A stretch of DNA of 64,000 nucleotides from Mucilaginibacter daejeonensis (GCF_020783335.1 NZ_CP086068.1:2480001-2544000); one strand, 5' to 3'; shown: positions 41,417 to 51,223, counted from the first letter of the stretch. Numbers and translations: made by a program. The notes: a model not told the origin generated them from the sequence alone.

Positions 41417-42340
41417 TTGATCATCGAAATGGACAAGCCAAAGATCCCGAAAATAGGATCGATCAGAGAAGTACACCGCATGTTGGATCTGCCGGGTCCC
41501 AGGCATCCCTTGATCACGCTTTTTGACACACGCGATGAACGGATCGACCTGAGCCGCTTACCGGTCAGTTATGTGACCACTCTGTATAAGATCTCCTTCA
41601 TCGAAAATTTAGGCGGTAAGTTCAGATACGGGCAGGGCTATTATGATTTTGATGAAGGAAGTATGGTCTTCACCGCACCCAATCAGGTAGTTGGCAGCAC
41701 CGCTATCTATAGAGGTAACGAGGGATATTCGCTGATCTTTCACCAAGATCTGTTACAGGGTTATCCACTGGCTGCTAAGATCAGGCAGTATGGCTTTTTT
41801 TCTTATTCCTCGAACGAAGCCCTTCACCTCTCTGAGCAGGAAAGAAAGACAGTTACGACCATTTTTGGGATCATTGAAGAGGAATTGAACAGTCGTATCG
41901 ACGATCTCAGTCAGGAAGTGGTCATCGCTCAGATAGAACTACTGTTAACGTATGCAAAGCGCTTTTATAAGCGTCAATTCCTCACCAGGCAAGCGGCGAC
42001 GAGTGACCTGCTTCAGCAATTCGAAACGGCCTTGAATACCTACTTTCAGAATGAAAGGCCGGTCGTTGAGGGTTTGCCTACCGTGCAGCAACTGGCGGAT
42101 CGACTGAATTACACGCCTAACTATTTAAGTGATATGTTACGCTCGCTCACCGGCCTAAACGCACAGCAGCACATTCATCAACAGCTGATCGAACGATCTA
42201 AAGATCTACTTGCGACAACGACCTTGACCATTAGCGAGGTGGCCTATCAGATGGGTTTTGAGCATCCACAATCGTTCAGCCGCCTATTCAAGATCAAAAC
42301 GCAATTATCACCGGCCCAATTCAAAGCGTCTTTGAACTGA
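41417..42340 (+). CDS. AraC-family transcriptional regulator
   Basis: A 307-residue protein with an N-terminal cupin-like ligand domain and a C-terminal double helix-turn-helix: LPTVQQLADRLNYTPNYLSDML and LTISEVAYQMGFEHPQSFSRLFK, ending LSPAQFKASLN. It follows the SDR gene in the same direction, 68 bases away, and probably controls it. Confidence 0.9.
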   Translation: MIIEMDKPKIPKIGSIREVHRMLDLPGPRHPLITLFDTRDERIDLSRLPVSYVTTLYKISFIENLGGKFRYGQGYYDFDEGSMVFTAPNQVVGSTAIYRGNEGYSLIFHQDLLQGYPLAAKIRQYGFFSYSSNEALHLSEQERKTVTTIFGIIEEELNSRIDDLSQEVVIAQIELLLTYAKRFYKRQFLTRQAATSDLLQQFETALNTYFQNERPVVEGLPTVQQLADRLNYTPNYLSDMLRSLTGLNAQQHIHQQLIERSKDLLATTTLTISEVAYQMGFEHPQSFSRLFKIKTQLSPAQFKASLN

Positions 42341-42446
42341 TGTATTGGGGATGGGTTCGCAAGAACGAACTTCCAGACAGTTTTAAATTGATCTGAATAG
42401 TGACCCGATCAAGCCAACAAAAGGCAACGCCCACTTCTCAGCACAA

Positions 42447-43106
42447 CTAAGGCCTATCGCTACGCTTCCTGATCAATCGGCAGATCGCATAAATGCCTGG
42501 TATCATCGGCAGGATGGCGGTATACATCCCGGCGAAATAATACTCACCTGTCGTCTTGTAATAGTAATTAGGCATCGCGTCGATGTGCACACCCTTGATC
42601 TCTCGACTGATCGAGCTGATATTGCCCGGCTCCAGTTGAGGACTAATTAGCGGAAAAATAAAATGGGTGAATTCTGCGACGCCGGGACCAATAAAGATAA
42701 AACAGGCAACGAATCCGGCAAGTGGTATCTTTTTATACAAGCCCCAAGTGGTCAGTGTATAGATGGTGGGCCCAACCAAAGCAAAGACCATCAAAAAGCT
42801 TCTCTCACTCCAAGGGATATTGAACAGCCGGCTCATGGCTGGCCCAAAACCGCTCAGGTATTCTTCGATAATGTGAATTTGCAGACCAGCGACCGTGAAA
42901 ACAAATAGCGGCAGCATGACCTTTGGTTCTACCGGACGTTTTAGATAGATGAAATACCATAGGAACAATGCGAGGATCGCAGAACCGCCGACAATAATTA
43001 CCGGCGGTAAGCCGATCTTGATATAGCCGATCAAGGGTAAGATCATGCAGCAAATGGCTGCGATGATCAAGCTGTATCGTTGAACTTTTGATGTTCGCAT
43101 CGGCAA
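42447..43106 (-). CDS. HXXEE-motif integral membrane protein
   Basis: A 219-residue membrane protein with about six helices. IHIIEEYLSGFG (around residue 78) contains the His-x-x-Glu-Glu motif that names the HXXEE family, and further His residues are in FTHFIF and GVHID. The cluster of acidic residues and histidines inside the membrane suggests a metal-dependent hydrolase, but no reaction is known. It follows the Crp/Fnr gene on the same strand. Confidence 0.7.
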   Translation of the reverse strand: MPMRTSKVQRYSLIIAAICCMILPLIGYIKIGLPPVIIVGGSAILALFLWYFIYLKRPVEPKVMLPLFVFTVAGLQIHIIEEYLSGFGPAMSRLFNIPWSERSFLMVFALVGPTIYTLTTWGLYKKIPLAGFVACFIFIGPGVAEFTHFIFPLISPQLEPGNISSISREIKGVHIDAMPNYYYKTTGEYYFAGMYTAILPMIPGIYAICRLIRKRSDRP

Positions 43107-43150
43107 AGCTGCCCATAACCCTCCGGGTATTATTTATCATATGATAAAAA

Positions 43151-43729
43151 CTAACGTATGGCCCTGATCCGGCTCAACGATACCTGCGTGATACCGAGGT
43201 ATGACGCGAGGTCTGCCAGGCTGATCCGCTTTAAAAGCTGACCCTGTTCAACGAGGAAACGATCATAACGTTGTTTGGCATCCTCTTCCAGCATTTCACT
43301 GATCCGTTTCATCATGTTGATCGATGCGGCTGTTACAAGGGAACGGAAAAATCGCTCCAGGCTATGATGCCTGTCACACAACTCGTCCATATCTGCCTTG
43401 CTAATATAACTGATGGTTGCCGGCTCCAATGCTATGATATCATATGTCGACGGCGTATGCTGAAAATAACTGTCCAGCACAGTGAATATTGAGTGCTCGG
43501 CAAAGAACCGCATAATGAACTCTTTGTCCCCATTATCGAAACAGGTTTTGGTCAATCCCGCCTCAATGAAATAAATATATCTACAAACCCGGCCCGAAGC
43601 TAATACATGGTCGCCTTTATCAAAATGTACCGTTCGGATCGTTGTTTCAAGCGCTTCTCTGGCCCTATCATCCAGCGGTGACAGCAGATCAGCAAATTCG
43701 GGTAACCGGCTTGTCATGCTGACCACCAC
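43151..43729 (-). CDS. Crp/Fnr-family regulator
   Basis: A 192-residue protein: beta-roll HVLASGRVCRYIYFIEAGL and GDKEFIMRFFAEHSIF, then helix-turn-helix ISLADLASYLGITQVSLSRIRA at the C-terminus. It is a paralogue in type of the one at 37848. Its start overlaps the end of the phosphatase gene by 16 bases. Confidence 0.87.
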   Translation of the reverse strand: MVVSMTSRLPEFADLLSPLDDRAREALETTIRTVHFDKGDHVLASGRVCRYIYFIEAGLTKTCFDNGDKEFIMRFFAEHSIFTVLDSYFQHTPSTYDIIALEPATISYISKADMDELCDRHHSLERFFRSLVTAASINMMKRISEMLEEDAKQRYDRFLVEQGQLLKRISLADLASYLGITQVSLSRIRAIR

Positions 43730-44499
43730 TTCAACGGTAATTCGATTTGGTCGGCACTATCCACCACCAGGTTTGGCTTATAGGCATAGCGATCGACCTC
43801 TTCCCGATCCGCAATACCCGACAACACCAGGATGGTTTTAAAGCCCATATAAAGTCCGCCGATGATATCCGTTTCCATGGTATCACCGATCACGGTCGTT
43901 TGTTCCGGACGCAGGCCCATGTAAGCAGCAGCAGAGCGCATCATGACAGGGCTGGGTTTACCGATGACAAAGGCCTCGCGACCGCAGCCTTCCTCGATCA
44001 TGGCAGCGGTAGCGGCAATGCCCAGATTGTTCCAGCCGGCCTTCCTCGGAGAAGGGTCCCTGTTGGTCGCAATGAAGCGGGCGCCGTTCAGGATCATATC
44101 AACAGCCGTTCGTACCATCTTCAGATTGAATTCAACGCCTTCGCCGAGGATCACAAAATCCGGATCCTGATCTACCAGTTGAATACCATGATTTTCCAGG
44201 CTTTTCAAGAGTCCGCCTTCGCCTAATACATAAGCAGTGCAGTTTGGAAATTCTTCTTTCAGGAAAGTTGCAGTCGCCATTGCGCTGGTGTAAATATGTT
44301 CTTCAGTAACACCGCTGATGCCCAGCTTTTCCAGCTTCTCCAATGCTTCCCGACGGCTGCGGGAACTGTTATTGGATAAAAAGGTAAAATTGATCCTGTC
44401 CTTGAGCAAACGCTGAACAAAAACGTCACCGCCCTTGATCAAGTCCTCACCGGCGTAGATCACACCATCCATATCGATCATTAGTCCGTGTTTCCCCAT
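43714..44499 (-). CDS. HAD-IIA phosphatase, NagD-like
   Basis: A 261-residue haloacid-dehalogenase phosphatase. MIDMDGVIYAG is the DxD nucleophile motif, FLSNNSSRSR motif II, IGKPSPVMM the conserved Lys and GDTMETDIIGG motif IV. A C2 cap lies between. NagD-type enzymes dephosphorylate nucleotides and sugar phosphates. It is complete. Confidence 0.92.
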   Translation of the reverse strand: MGKHGLMIDMDGVIYAGEDLIKGGDVFVQRLLKDRINFTFLSNNSSRSRREALEKLEKLGISGVTEEHIYTSAMATATFLKEEFPNCTAYVLGEGGLLKSLENHGIQLVDQDPDFVILGEGVEFNLKMVRTAVDMILNGARFIATNRDPSPRKAGWNNLGIAATAAMIEEGCGREAFVIGKPSPVMMRSAAAYMGLRPEQTTVIGDTMETDIIGGLYMGFKTILVLSGIADREEVDRYAYKPNLVVDSADQIELPLKWWSA

Positions 44500-44798
44500 G
44501 CTAATAAGGCACTTTATGCTTTTTGGATCGTTTTATTAAGGTCACTATCCCCGCCCTGTACGTTCGTTAACACCATGATCACTTTTACAACGACCATGGG
44601 TATCATCATGGTTCATTACCCATCATCACTAACATTAATTGATGAGTCATTTTACGCCATGTTTCTATTTAACCGTAGGCTTCTAATAAGATCTTTAGAC
44701 ACATCAATGTTCATTTTACACAGAAAGATCGATCACTAGAGTTGCCCAAATGTCAATGTGTAGAGCTGATGATTCTGACGAGCTTCAATTCTCTTATC
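44500..44798. other. Intergenic region, nothing seen
   Basis: A 299-base AT-rich spacer between two minus-strand genes. The 83-codon open frame on the plus strand has no domain-like composition. Short hairpins such as ACCATGGGT/ACCCATC occur but lack a T-run. Confidence 0.45.
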
Positions 44799-45056
44799 TC
44801 AGGTGTGTTTTGATTTCCAAACCCGAAAGCCGGTATCCTCCATTCCATTTCTTCTGATGGTGATCATAATGTCTTCATCACGATCCGGGAATTGACTTTC
44901 GATCAATTCCTTGATCTCTGTTTGCAACTCTTCCAATTCACCTACATTTTTGGGTTCGACGGTTATGACGGGTTGTCCCATAAAAGAGCTCAGCTGACCT
45001 GAATGACTACACTTTTCTTTCAATAGGGCTGTTACCTTAGCTGCGAATGTTTCCAT
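44799..45056 (-). CDS. Hypothetical protein, 85 residues
   Basis: The ATG at 45056 is taken over an upstream GTG. The protein looks like a small alpha/beta domain (ETFAAKVTALLKEKCSHSGQL, ELEELQTEIKELIESQFPDRDEDIMITIRRNG). No family is recognised. It lies alone between intergenic spacers, and no operon partner is evident. Confidence 0.55.
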   Translation of the reverse strand: METFAAKVTALLKEKCSHSGQLSSFMGQPVITVEPKNVGELEELQTEIKELIESQFPDRDEDIMITIRRNGMEDTGFRVWKSKHT

Positions 45057-45171
45057 TAACACCTAACGGTTCCACAACCTATATGTTTGAAAATCAAACT
45101 TAATTTGTCGTTATATTAAAATTTGTTAATTGACAGATCATTATTAAATCACTATAGCTTTGAATCATGAG

Positions 45172-45552
45172 TTATAAATTCGGCAGCAAATAATACAGCA
45201 GTAGCAAACTACCGGCGATCACACCGATGGTCAGTGTTAATAGCAAGGTGGAATGCGGCCTGAAATCGGCATTGAGCAGATGCTTTTCCACCTGCCTGTA
45301 TCTCAGGTAACCGATCAAAGCTGCAATAGCACCAACACCAACTAAACAGAACCCGATCACTCCCGAAAAGCCTGTGACCGGCGTGGATGGATGCCCGGTG
45401 ACCGCTATGGACAATTGCCGGACGAAAAGCGAGAATTTCACGACAACGAAACCGAATCCCATGAGGGCGATACTGGTTCTGATCCAGGCCAGAAATGTAC
45501 GTTCATTAGCTAAATGGTCGCTGACACTGTCCTTAAGGCCATTGTTATTCAT
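45172..45552 (-). CDS. DUF202 (YidH-like) membrane protein
   Basis: A 126-residue protein from ATG 45552 with three transmembrane helices. LANERTFLAWIRTSIALMGFGFVVVKF is the family signature (ANERTFLAWIRT). It overlaps the EamA gene by 8 bases, so the pair is cotranscribed. Function not established for the family. Confidence 0.87.
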   Translation of the reverse strand: MNNNGLKDSVSDHLANERTFLAWIRTSIALMGFGFVVVKFSLFVRQLSIAVTGHPSTPVTGFSGVIGFCLVGVGAIAALIGYLRYRQVEKHLLNADFRPHSTLLLTLTIGVIAGSLLLLYYLLPNL

Positions 45553-46480
45553 TCTGATCTTCTCCTTTCTCAATCTGCCTGGCCATGTCGCGATGGACGC
45601 TGATCATGAGCAATACCCCGCAGAAGACCAACGAAAAACCGGCGAGGTGTATCCATTGAAAATCCTCGTGCAGGAGCACATATGACAAGACCAGTGCGCT
45701 GACAGGCATCACGCCCATAAAGGAGGCGGCGATGCTTCCCTCTACCTTGCTGATACCTTTATACCACAGTACTGAACCAAGGCCCATGGTGACCAGGCCG
45801 TAGGCAACGAGGTAAAGCCAGTCCTGCGGCTCCACCCCTGAGACCTCGAATCTTGGATATTGCCATACCCCCATTGGAATGAACAGGACGAACGCCAAAA
45901 GTGCAGAGATCCCTGCGACCTCTTCTGGAGGATAGTTTTTTGTAAGCGCTTTGCCCATCAGTGTATAACTCACCTCGCAGCAGACCGCCGCAAAGATCAG
46001 TATCATACCTAACCATGGGTGCTGACCTGCCGAATTTGCCTCATCTGCCCTGAACACTTGTAGGACCAGTACGCCGCCAATGGCCAGGGCCAGTGCGAGT
46101 GATCGTTTCCAGGTGACGGGATCTTTAAAGAAAAGAATAGAAGCGATAGCCGTGACGGCTGGTGTCGTGCTCATCACCACACTGCCGGTGACCCCGCTCA
46201 CCAACTTCATTCCGTACAACATCAGTGCTGTGAAACCCAATGTTCCGAATAGCGCAATGCCGAACAACAGCCACCGGTCTCTGCCTTTATATTTCCGAAT
46301 ATTTCTGAGATCGATGAAAGGCCAAAGGACCAAAAAAGCCAGTAACACCCGTAAGCCACCGGCGATGAAAACTGGAAAGACCTTCGTGACCAGGCCACTG
46401 AGCGGTGTGGCACTCCCAAATAGGACCATTCCCATGAAGAGCTGAGCATAGACGATAGGACCGGTACGCTTACTTGTCAT
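45545..46480 (-). CDS. EamA/DMT-family permease
   Basis: A 311-residue ten-helix transporter. Two EamA repeats are visible (FGSATPLSGLVTKVFPVFIAGGLRVLLAFLVLWPF and ASFMGVMPVSALVLSYVLLHEDFQWIHLAGFSLVFCGVLL). These permeases export amino acids or other small metabolites; the substrate is not evident from sequence. The C-terminus is charged (RQIEKGEDQNE). Confidence 0.88.
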   Translation of the reverse strand: MTSKRTGPIVYAQLFMGMVLFGSATPLSGLVTKVFPVFIAGGLRVLLAFLVLWPFIDLRNIRKYKGRDRWLLFGIALFGTLGFTALMLYGMKLVSGVTGSVVMSTTPAVTAIASILFFKDPVTWKRSLALALAIGGVLVLQVFRADEANSAGQHPWLGMILIFAAVCCEVSYTLMGKALTKNYPPEEVAGISALLAFVLFIPMGVWQYPRFEVSGVEPQDWLYLVAYGLVTMGLGSVLWYKGISKVEGSIAASFMGVMPVSALVLSYVLLHEDFQWIHLAGFSLVFCGVLLMISVHRDMARQIEKGEDQNE

Positions 46481-46541
46481 AACAGTTCAACCCATCATCA
46501 AATAAATGGTTTGCGTCTGTTTAACAGACATGCAGGCAGTA

Positions 46542-46763
46542 TCAAGGCTTGACCAGGACCTTTATATCTACGTTGAACACGTCAGACAGACAGATCAGCT
46601 GTTCTACACGTAATTTACTATATCCCAATTCCAATTTGCTATAGGCGTTCTGTGATATCCCCAATGTCGATGCGACTTGATCTTGCGAGAGCCCCTGTTG
46701 GATACGAATAGTTCGGATATTATCAACGATCACAGATGCTTTGCGGGTATACTTTCTATCCAT
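46542..46763 (-). CDS. Small XRE-family regulator
   Basis: A 73-residue helix-turn-helix protein from ATG 46763: VIVDNIRTIRIQQGLSQDQVASTLGISQNAYSKLELGYSK, followed by LICLSDVFNVDIKVLVKP. It has no extra domain, so it may act as a simple repressor. It lies between the transporter genes and is read with EamA. Confidence 0.8.
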   Translation of the reverse strand: MDRKYTRKASVIVDNIRTIRIQQGLSQDQVASTLGISQNAYSKLELGYSKLRVEQLICLSDVFNVDIKVLVKP

Positions 46764-46956
46764 GGCTACCAATTCTTACAAATCCAGCTTAAGATCAACG
46801 ATGAAAGAAACCGCGGAGATCATTTCAGCTCTTTGCTTTTAACAATAAGAGTGCCACTGTGGTCATCCTTGTTGTATGAAATAAAACCATTGTGAACAGT
46901 AACGGGACTCATTGATGTTGATCAATAGTTCTTGATTCGGGGTAGCGAAGTATTCG

Positions 46957-48021
46957 TTATTTGCCGATCAGGAACAATCCGCCTATACTCAGCAGGTAAA
47001 CGAGCAGAACGGCCAACGAGTCTATCCCCATGCGCATGTACTGTTTTGGGGACCGAAAGATCAAGCCCACGCTATAGATCAGTGTTAGCAAAAGCGCAAC
47101 GCCGGTCAGGTATATATCAGACGGATGTGCCTGAGGAAGTGATGGTTTTGCAGCGATAGCGGAGGCCAGTAGAAAAAGGACGGGCAGAAATGCATTCCCA
47201 CCCAGGATATCGCTCACAGCAAGCTCATGGTCACCCTGCTTTATAGCGGCCAGCCCGGTAGAGATCTCAGGAAGGGAAGTTGCCAGGGCTAATATGGTCG
47301 CTCCGAACACAAGACCATCCAAATGTATCTCTTTGGCGAGAGCCTCCCCGCTCATTTCAAGCAATAAGCCCGCAACCAAGGTCAAGATCGCACAAAAGAG
47401 AAAAAGGCTTACCACTTTAGCTATTGATCGACCACGATCATGCTGTTCTTGGAGCTTTTCAGGATCCCCAGCCCCCGACACCCGATCATCATGACCCATG
47501 GCTTGCTTTTTCCAAGGCAACCCCTTCCCTGCTTCTTTGACCAGCAACAAACTTACCAGCCATACCAAAGCGATCATGACATTTGCCGGGGAGATACCGA
47601 ACAGGGAGACCTTGGAAGGCAGCTGATGCCCGATCACCACCAACGTCAGGACAGCTGCTACGGCAAGCGTTTCCAGCAATAAGGTCATAGACGCGGCCAC
47701 ATGGGTAAGTGCCCCCTTTTTCCCTAAGCCAAATACATCTAACACTACCAGGACCAATGTTTGCAGCGCGATACCACCCAGAATGTTCCCGGTGGCCAGG
47801 TCTAAACTACCTTTCAATGCAGCACTGATCGTAATGGCGATCTCGGGTAAGTTGGTCACTATAGCCAATATGATCGTACCCCCTAAGGCCTGACCTAAAT
47901 GGAACCGGTCGGACAACGCATCTGTGGTCTTAGATAAACGTATGCCTGCCCACCAAATGGCGGCCGCGGCAGCAATAAAGATCAACAGTAATATGGGCAA
48001 GGACAAAGATGGAAGCTGCAT
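46957..48021 (-). CDS. Sodium/calcium exchanger family (CaCA) protein
   Basis: A 354-residue membrane protein with two alpha-repeats, GGTIILAIVTNLPEIAITISAALKGSLDLATGNILGG and FGATILALATSLPEISTGLAAIKQGDHELAVSDILGGNAF, each with the acidic and Asn residues that coordinate cation. About eleven helices. It exchanges Ca2+ or a related cation for Na+ or H+. The middle loop is charged (about residues 180-205). Confidence 0.9.
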   Translation of the reverse strand: MQLPSLSLPILLLIFIAAAAAIWWAGIRLSKTTDALSDRFHLGQALGGTIILAIVTNLPEIAITISAALKGSLDLATGNILGGIALQTLVLVVLDVFGLGKKGALTHVAASMTLLLETLAVAAVLTLVVIGHQLPSKVSLFGISPANVMIALVWLVSLLLVKEAGKGLPWKKQAMGHDDRVSGAGDPEKLQEQHDRGRSIAKVVSLFLFCAILTLVAGLLLEMSGEALAKEIHLDGLVFGATILALATSLPEISTGLAAIKQGDHELAVSDILGGNAFLPVLFLLASAIAAKPSLPQAHPSDIYLTGVALLLTLIYSVGLIFRSPKQYMRMGIDSLAVLLVYLLSIGGLFLIGK

Positions 48022-48251
48022 GGGACCAGTTCAGAAGTGTAACGGCAATGTTCGGTAAAGCGGCCTATCGCCAGTTTTGTTTTGGGATAGTTAAAGATCT
48101 TGAATGCGTGTTCCGTCAGATCGGAACAGCCGCGTTGATGTAGCGTACGAGTGGGTACCGGGTCTTAGACCATCGTCCAACCATAGATCAACTGTAACGA
48201 GAATGACTATTGGAAGGTATGGGTAAATGCACCATTTATAAATGATCATTG

Positions 48252-48728
48252 ATGAAAAAGTTATCGTTCCCCCTCCTCGCCTTTGTATTCTTCCTCACTA
48301 TATCATGCACCAAAAACAACAGCGAACGAACGGCCTGTACAGGACAGTATGTTTATCCGACCTTGAAGTTCAAGGTGATCGACAAGACCACCAGAGCGGA
48401 TCTTTTCTTTTCTTCAACACCTACCTATCTTCTTTCAGATATTAAGATCATCTTTAAGAATGGCTCGAATAGATCAGATCCGATACGGCCAACTGTGGTC
48501 AGTAGAGAGACTTCAAAATATTTCTCTTTCACAGCTCCAAGGGTCCTTCCGACCGACACCTGTATCATTAAGATAAAAGCTCTAAAAAGTGATACTTTAG
48601 TATATACCATTGCCAGATCTTCAGGCACTTGCCCCCTCTGGTTCGTTAATGGTGTCATCATCAACAGATCATCTCCCCCGGTGACGTTGATGATCAACGA
48701 GACCCTATCCATTCCAAAGGACCTATGA
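48252..48728 (+). CDS. Hypothetical lipoprotein
   Basis: A 158-residue protein with a lipoprotein signal (MKKLSFPLLAFVFFLTISC; lipobox LTISC, Cys19). The mature part is beta-rich and Thr/Ser-rich, with a second Cys pair (TDTCIIKI, SGTCPLWF). No family is recognised. Probably a surface-exposed lipoprotein, alone in its transcript. Confidence 0.7.
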   Translation: MKKLSFPLLAFVFFLTISCTKNNSERTACTGQYVYPTLKFKVIDKTTRADLFFSSTPTYLLSDIKIIFKNGSNRSDPIRPTVVSRETSKYFSFTAPRVLPTDTCIIKIKALKSDTLVYTIARSSGTCPLWFVNGVIINRSSPPVTLMINETLSIPKDL

Positions 48729-49152
48729 ACAATTATCACGAAAATATTTATTGCTTCCAGGTGATGACGAACGTCAGCACTTTTACTAGTACGATCTTAA
48801 CAGGAGCGATCCTGATCTTTTAGAAAACGGATCACTGTAAGGCCTGAAGGTAGACCTAGTGAGAGCGGACCGTCCCCGAGCCATAGATAGACTATTTTCT
48901 TCTCCGATCTTTGATCAGGCATGAACATCGTCTAAGATGTAGATACAGCGTCACAAAAATTGTTGTGGTTCATTTATCGGAAGACAATAAGGTCAATATA
49001 TACTTAATGACTTGGGGCGCCTCCTCTCGGTCGTTCACTTTTACGGCATCCGTATTGATCTTATCAATGCCGTTGACCTTGCATCCCGCAGGGCCAGGCC
49101 GATATATATCACTGAAGATCCTTGCGAGAAATTCACCTATGGGCTAGATCAC
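48729..49152. other. Intergenic region with a possible coding remnant
   Basis: On the minus strand from about 49136 to 48985 a frame reads EFLARIFSDIYRPGPAGCKVNGIDKINTD and so on to LLSSDK-stop, with no start codon upstream (a TAG precedes it). It may be the remains of a gene. Otherwise nothing convincing. Confidence 0.35.
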
Positions 49153-49332
49153 TCACAGGTGTCTACGTGAATTTTCACGTATGATCCTCGCATTTACGCG
49201 CCATAAAAATACCGCCCAGATCCCGATAGCAATACTATAGGAGATCCAAGGATCGTCCTTCATGATCATAGTATTCCAAAGCGCTATGGTCGAAATAATG
49301 CAAGTTAAGATGAATCGAATGAGTGTTCTCAT
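49153..49332 (-). CDS. Small membrane protein, 59 residues
   Basis: The ATG at 49332 opens a 60-codon frame: MRTLIRFILTCIISTIALWN (transmembrane), then MIMKDDPWISYSIAIGIWAVFLW (second transmembrane), then a basic end (RVNARIIRENSRRHL). Two helices with a positive C-terminal tail fit a genuine small membrane protein. No family is known. Confidence 0.55.
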   Translation of the reverse strand: MRTLIRFILTCIISTIALWNTMIMKDDPWISYSIAIGIWAVFLWRVNARIIRENSRRHL

Positions 49333-49343
49333 ATAAAATATAG

Positions 49344-49793
49344 TTATCGATCACCTGACAGACCATCTATTGAATGACTTTCTAAAAGCTCGTTCAGAAA
49401 GTAGGTGTGGCGTTTCGATTTTCTTGTTCTAACGGACGTCCGCAAGCCAAAGGCCTTTTGAAATGCCGATAGGCTCAGCCGATCGAGTGAAAATTGACGG
49501 GTTCCTTGGTTACAGGAGATGGCCACTTGATCTTTGACCAGCGTGAAGGTCACCCACTGTTGCTTCAAGGCAAGGGCGATCTTGATATCGATCAAAGGGG
49601 CGAGCAGGTCGTTGCCAAAGATGAGCTCAAATCGCCTATTTTTATAACGAGCGCAAAGGTATCGTATCTGCTTTGGTAGAGGAACATTACCCAAGGCGAT
49701 CAGGCTCACCGCGTTGAGATCAGGGTAAAAAGATGAATGGAGGGAAAGGTAGGCGACCAAAGTCCAGCTTTTCATTTTCCTGGTTATCTGCAA
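49344..49793 (-). CDS. Hypothetical protein overlapping a truncated PLD-like gene
   Basis: A 149-residue frame. The distal part (NDLLAPLIDIKIALALKQQWVTFTLVKDQVAISC, then FSLDRLSLSAFQKAFGLRTSVRTRKSKRHTYFLNELLES) looks like a real protein domain, possibly a Toprim/primase-related C-terminus as found in mobile elements, though this is only an impression. The first ~25 residues overlap the PLD-like frame and may not be used. The locus resembles a recombination junction. Confidence 0.4.
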   Translation of the reverse strand: MQITRKMKSWTLVAYLSLHSSFYPDLNAVSLIALGNVPLPKQIRYLCARYKNRRFELIFGNDLLAPLIDIKIALALKQQWVTFTLVKDQVAISCNQGTRQFSLDRLSLSAFQKAFGLRTSVRTRKSKRHTYFLNELLESHSIDGLSGDR

Positions 49794-49971
49794 TGATTAT
49801 TTCAATATGGACGCCTTCTGCTAATTTTTGCATCAGGATATCATACAGGTCCTCGTCCGTGAACCAGCCGGTAGCAATCAGTATTTCAAATTCTGCCTTT
49901 TGAAGTTCACTTTGAATCTTGGTGTATATATCCTTATTGTCATTGATCACTTGCTGATCCATCAATTCCAT
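49720..49971 (-). pseudogene. PLD-like domain protein, N-terminal fragment
   Basis: The 83-residue frame begins like bacterial PLD-like proteins: NKDIYTKIQSELQKAEFEILIATGWFTDEDLYDILMQKLAEGVHIEIIIADNQENEKLDF. In intact members this leads to a conserved GA..H-x-K-x4-D catalytic segment. Here the frame ends in RLPFPPFIFLP with no HKD motif, and the next frame shows unrelated sequence. It is a truncated relic. Confidence 0.55.
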
Positions 49972-50090
49972 ATTATTTTGCTATTTAGATATAGTTGATT
50001 AGAAGTTGCATGGCTATATTAGAAGCTTCATAATTTGATGGTAGCTCAAAAGATAATCAATTGAGCTAATGAGCCTTCAGTGATGAAATT

Positions 50091-51161
50091 TTAGGTTAGG
50101 TAAAGTTTAACCGTTTCAAGAAATTGCGCTCGTAATCCATATATCCCTTCCAGAGCTGAGATGTCATGACGCGTAAAATTCTTATCAGCTCCGGCAATGC
50201 CTATACTTAGCTTCTTGGTGTTAAAGTAGAAGCGGCAGATCGGCTTGCGGTTGTTATCATCCAGGAGGATGGCGCAGTAGGACTGGGCATCTCGCATCAC
50301 GACCCTTTTAGTATCAATGACCTCGGCAAGAATAGACTTCACGATCATATGCCCCATGATCTCTTCGGGTGTGGTGATGATCTTATCATCAGCTTCCGGT
50401 GCTACAGCCGCCGTCTGGGTGGGCTTTTCCTGAATCGTTTCCGGTAGCGTGTCCACTTGTAGTACGGTTTTCAGCTTTTCATTGATGATCTCGCTCACGT
50501 ACAATGCACAAGCTGTTTTTGTAATGGATTTGAATTGCTCTAATACCTTTTGAGTCATGGCACTTGGGTATACTTTCTTGGCGAAATACCGTACGAAATC
50601 ATCCGTGGGTTCGGAAAAGTCCTGGTGCAAGTGATGCTTGATCTGGTTCAAGAATTTTAGCTCACTGGCCGTATTGGTGATATTGTCGACGTTGAAATAG
50701 GATTTATGAAATTTTTTCAGTTCCCCGATCTCGTTCTCTTTAATATCCGTGATCTTGAATTCAAAGAAGGGTTTGTCATCCATTTTATTAGGCGTGACCA
50801 GGTCAGTGTAAAAACGATACTCCACGCCGTTGGTAAGCAGGCTGAATTTGGCCTCCGTGGTATGAAAATAGCGGAACAGCTGGGAATTATGCGGATTGAG
50901 GTCCTGTGTATAATGCTTGCATTCGATGAGCAGTATAGGTTTGCCTTCACTTAAAATGGCATAATCTACCTTCTCTCCCTTCTTGATACCGATGTCCGCT
51001 ATAAATTCCGGGCTGACCTCAAAGGGGTTGAATACGTCATAGCCCAGCAGTTGAATGAACGGCATGATCAAAGCATTTTTCGTCGCTTCTTCGGTTTGTA
51101 TTTGCGGACAGAGTTTATCAACCCGCGCAGCAAATTGTAAAATTGAATCTTTAAAATCCAT
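50091..51161 (-). CDS. HsdR_N-type restriction endonuclease-like protein
   Basis: A 356-residue protein. Residues 1-130 follow the type I restriction R-subunit N-terminal nuclease: ATKNALIMPFIQLLGYDVFNPFEVSPEFIAD, then VDYAILSEGKPILLIECKHY, giving D-x(12)-ExK. No helicase motor follows; a C-terminal domain (ISALEGIYGLRAQFLETVKLYL) completes it. Stand-alone HsdR_N proteins are common in Bacteroidetes and may be defence nucleases or regulators. It lies 63 bases after the Ter-cluster pseudogene. Confidence 0.8.
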   Translation of the reverse strand: MDFKDSILQFAARVDKLCPQIQTEEATKNALIMPFIQLLGYDVFNPFEVSPEFIADIGIKKGEKVDYAILSEGKPILLIECKHYTQDLNPHNSQLFRYFHTTEAKFSLLTNGVEYRFYTDLVTPNKMDDKPFFEFKITDIKENEIGELKKFHKSYFNVDNITNTASELKFLNQIKHHLHQDFSEPTDDFVRYFAKKVYPSAMTQKVLEQFKSITKTACALYVSEIINEKLKTVLQVDTLPETIQEKPTQTAAVAPEADDKIITTPEEIMGHMIVKSILAEVIDTKRVVMRDAQSYCAILLDDNNRKPICRFYFNTKKLSIGIAGADKNFTRHDISALEGIYGLRAQFLETVKLYLT

Positions 51162-51223
51162 AGTTATGTAATTCGGTTAAGGTTTAGTTGCGTTTTTATT
51201 ACAGATCGATCAGGTGCTTAAAA

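Noticed and set aside
41329-41526. 65-codon frame between the SDR and AraC genes
   Set aside because: It overlaps the start of the AraC gene in another frame and has no domain-like content.
44488-44739. 83-codon plus-strand frame before the 85-residue gene
   Set aside because: Low-complexity translation; begins inside the promoter of the HAD gene.
48911-49147. 78-codon plus-strand frame
   Set aside because: Opposite a more protein-like but startless frame; neither has a recognised pattern, so no gene was called.
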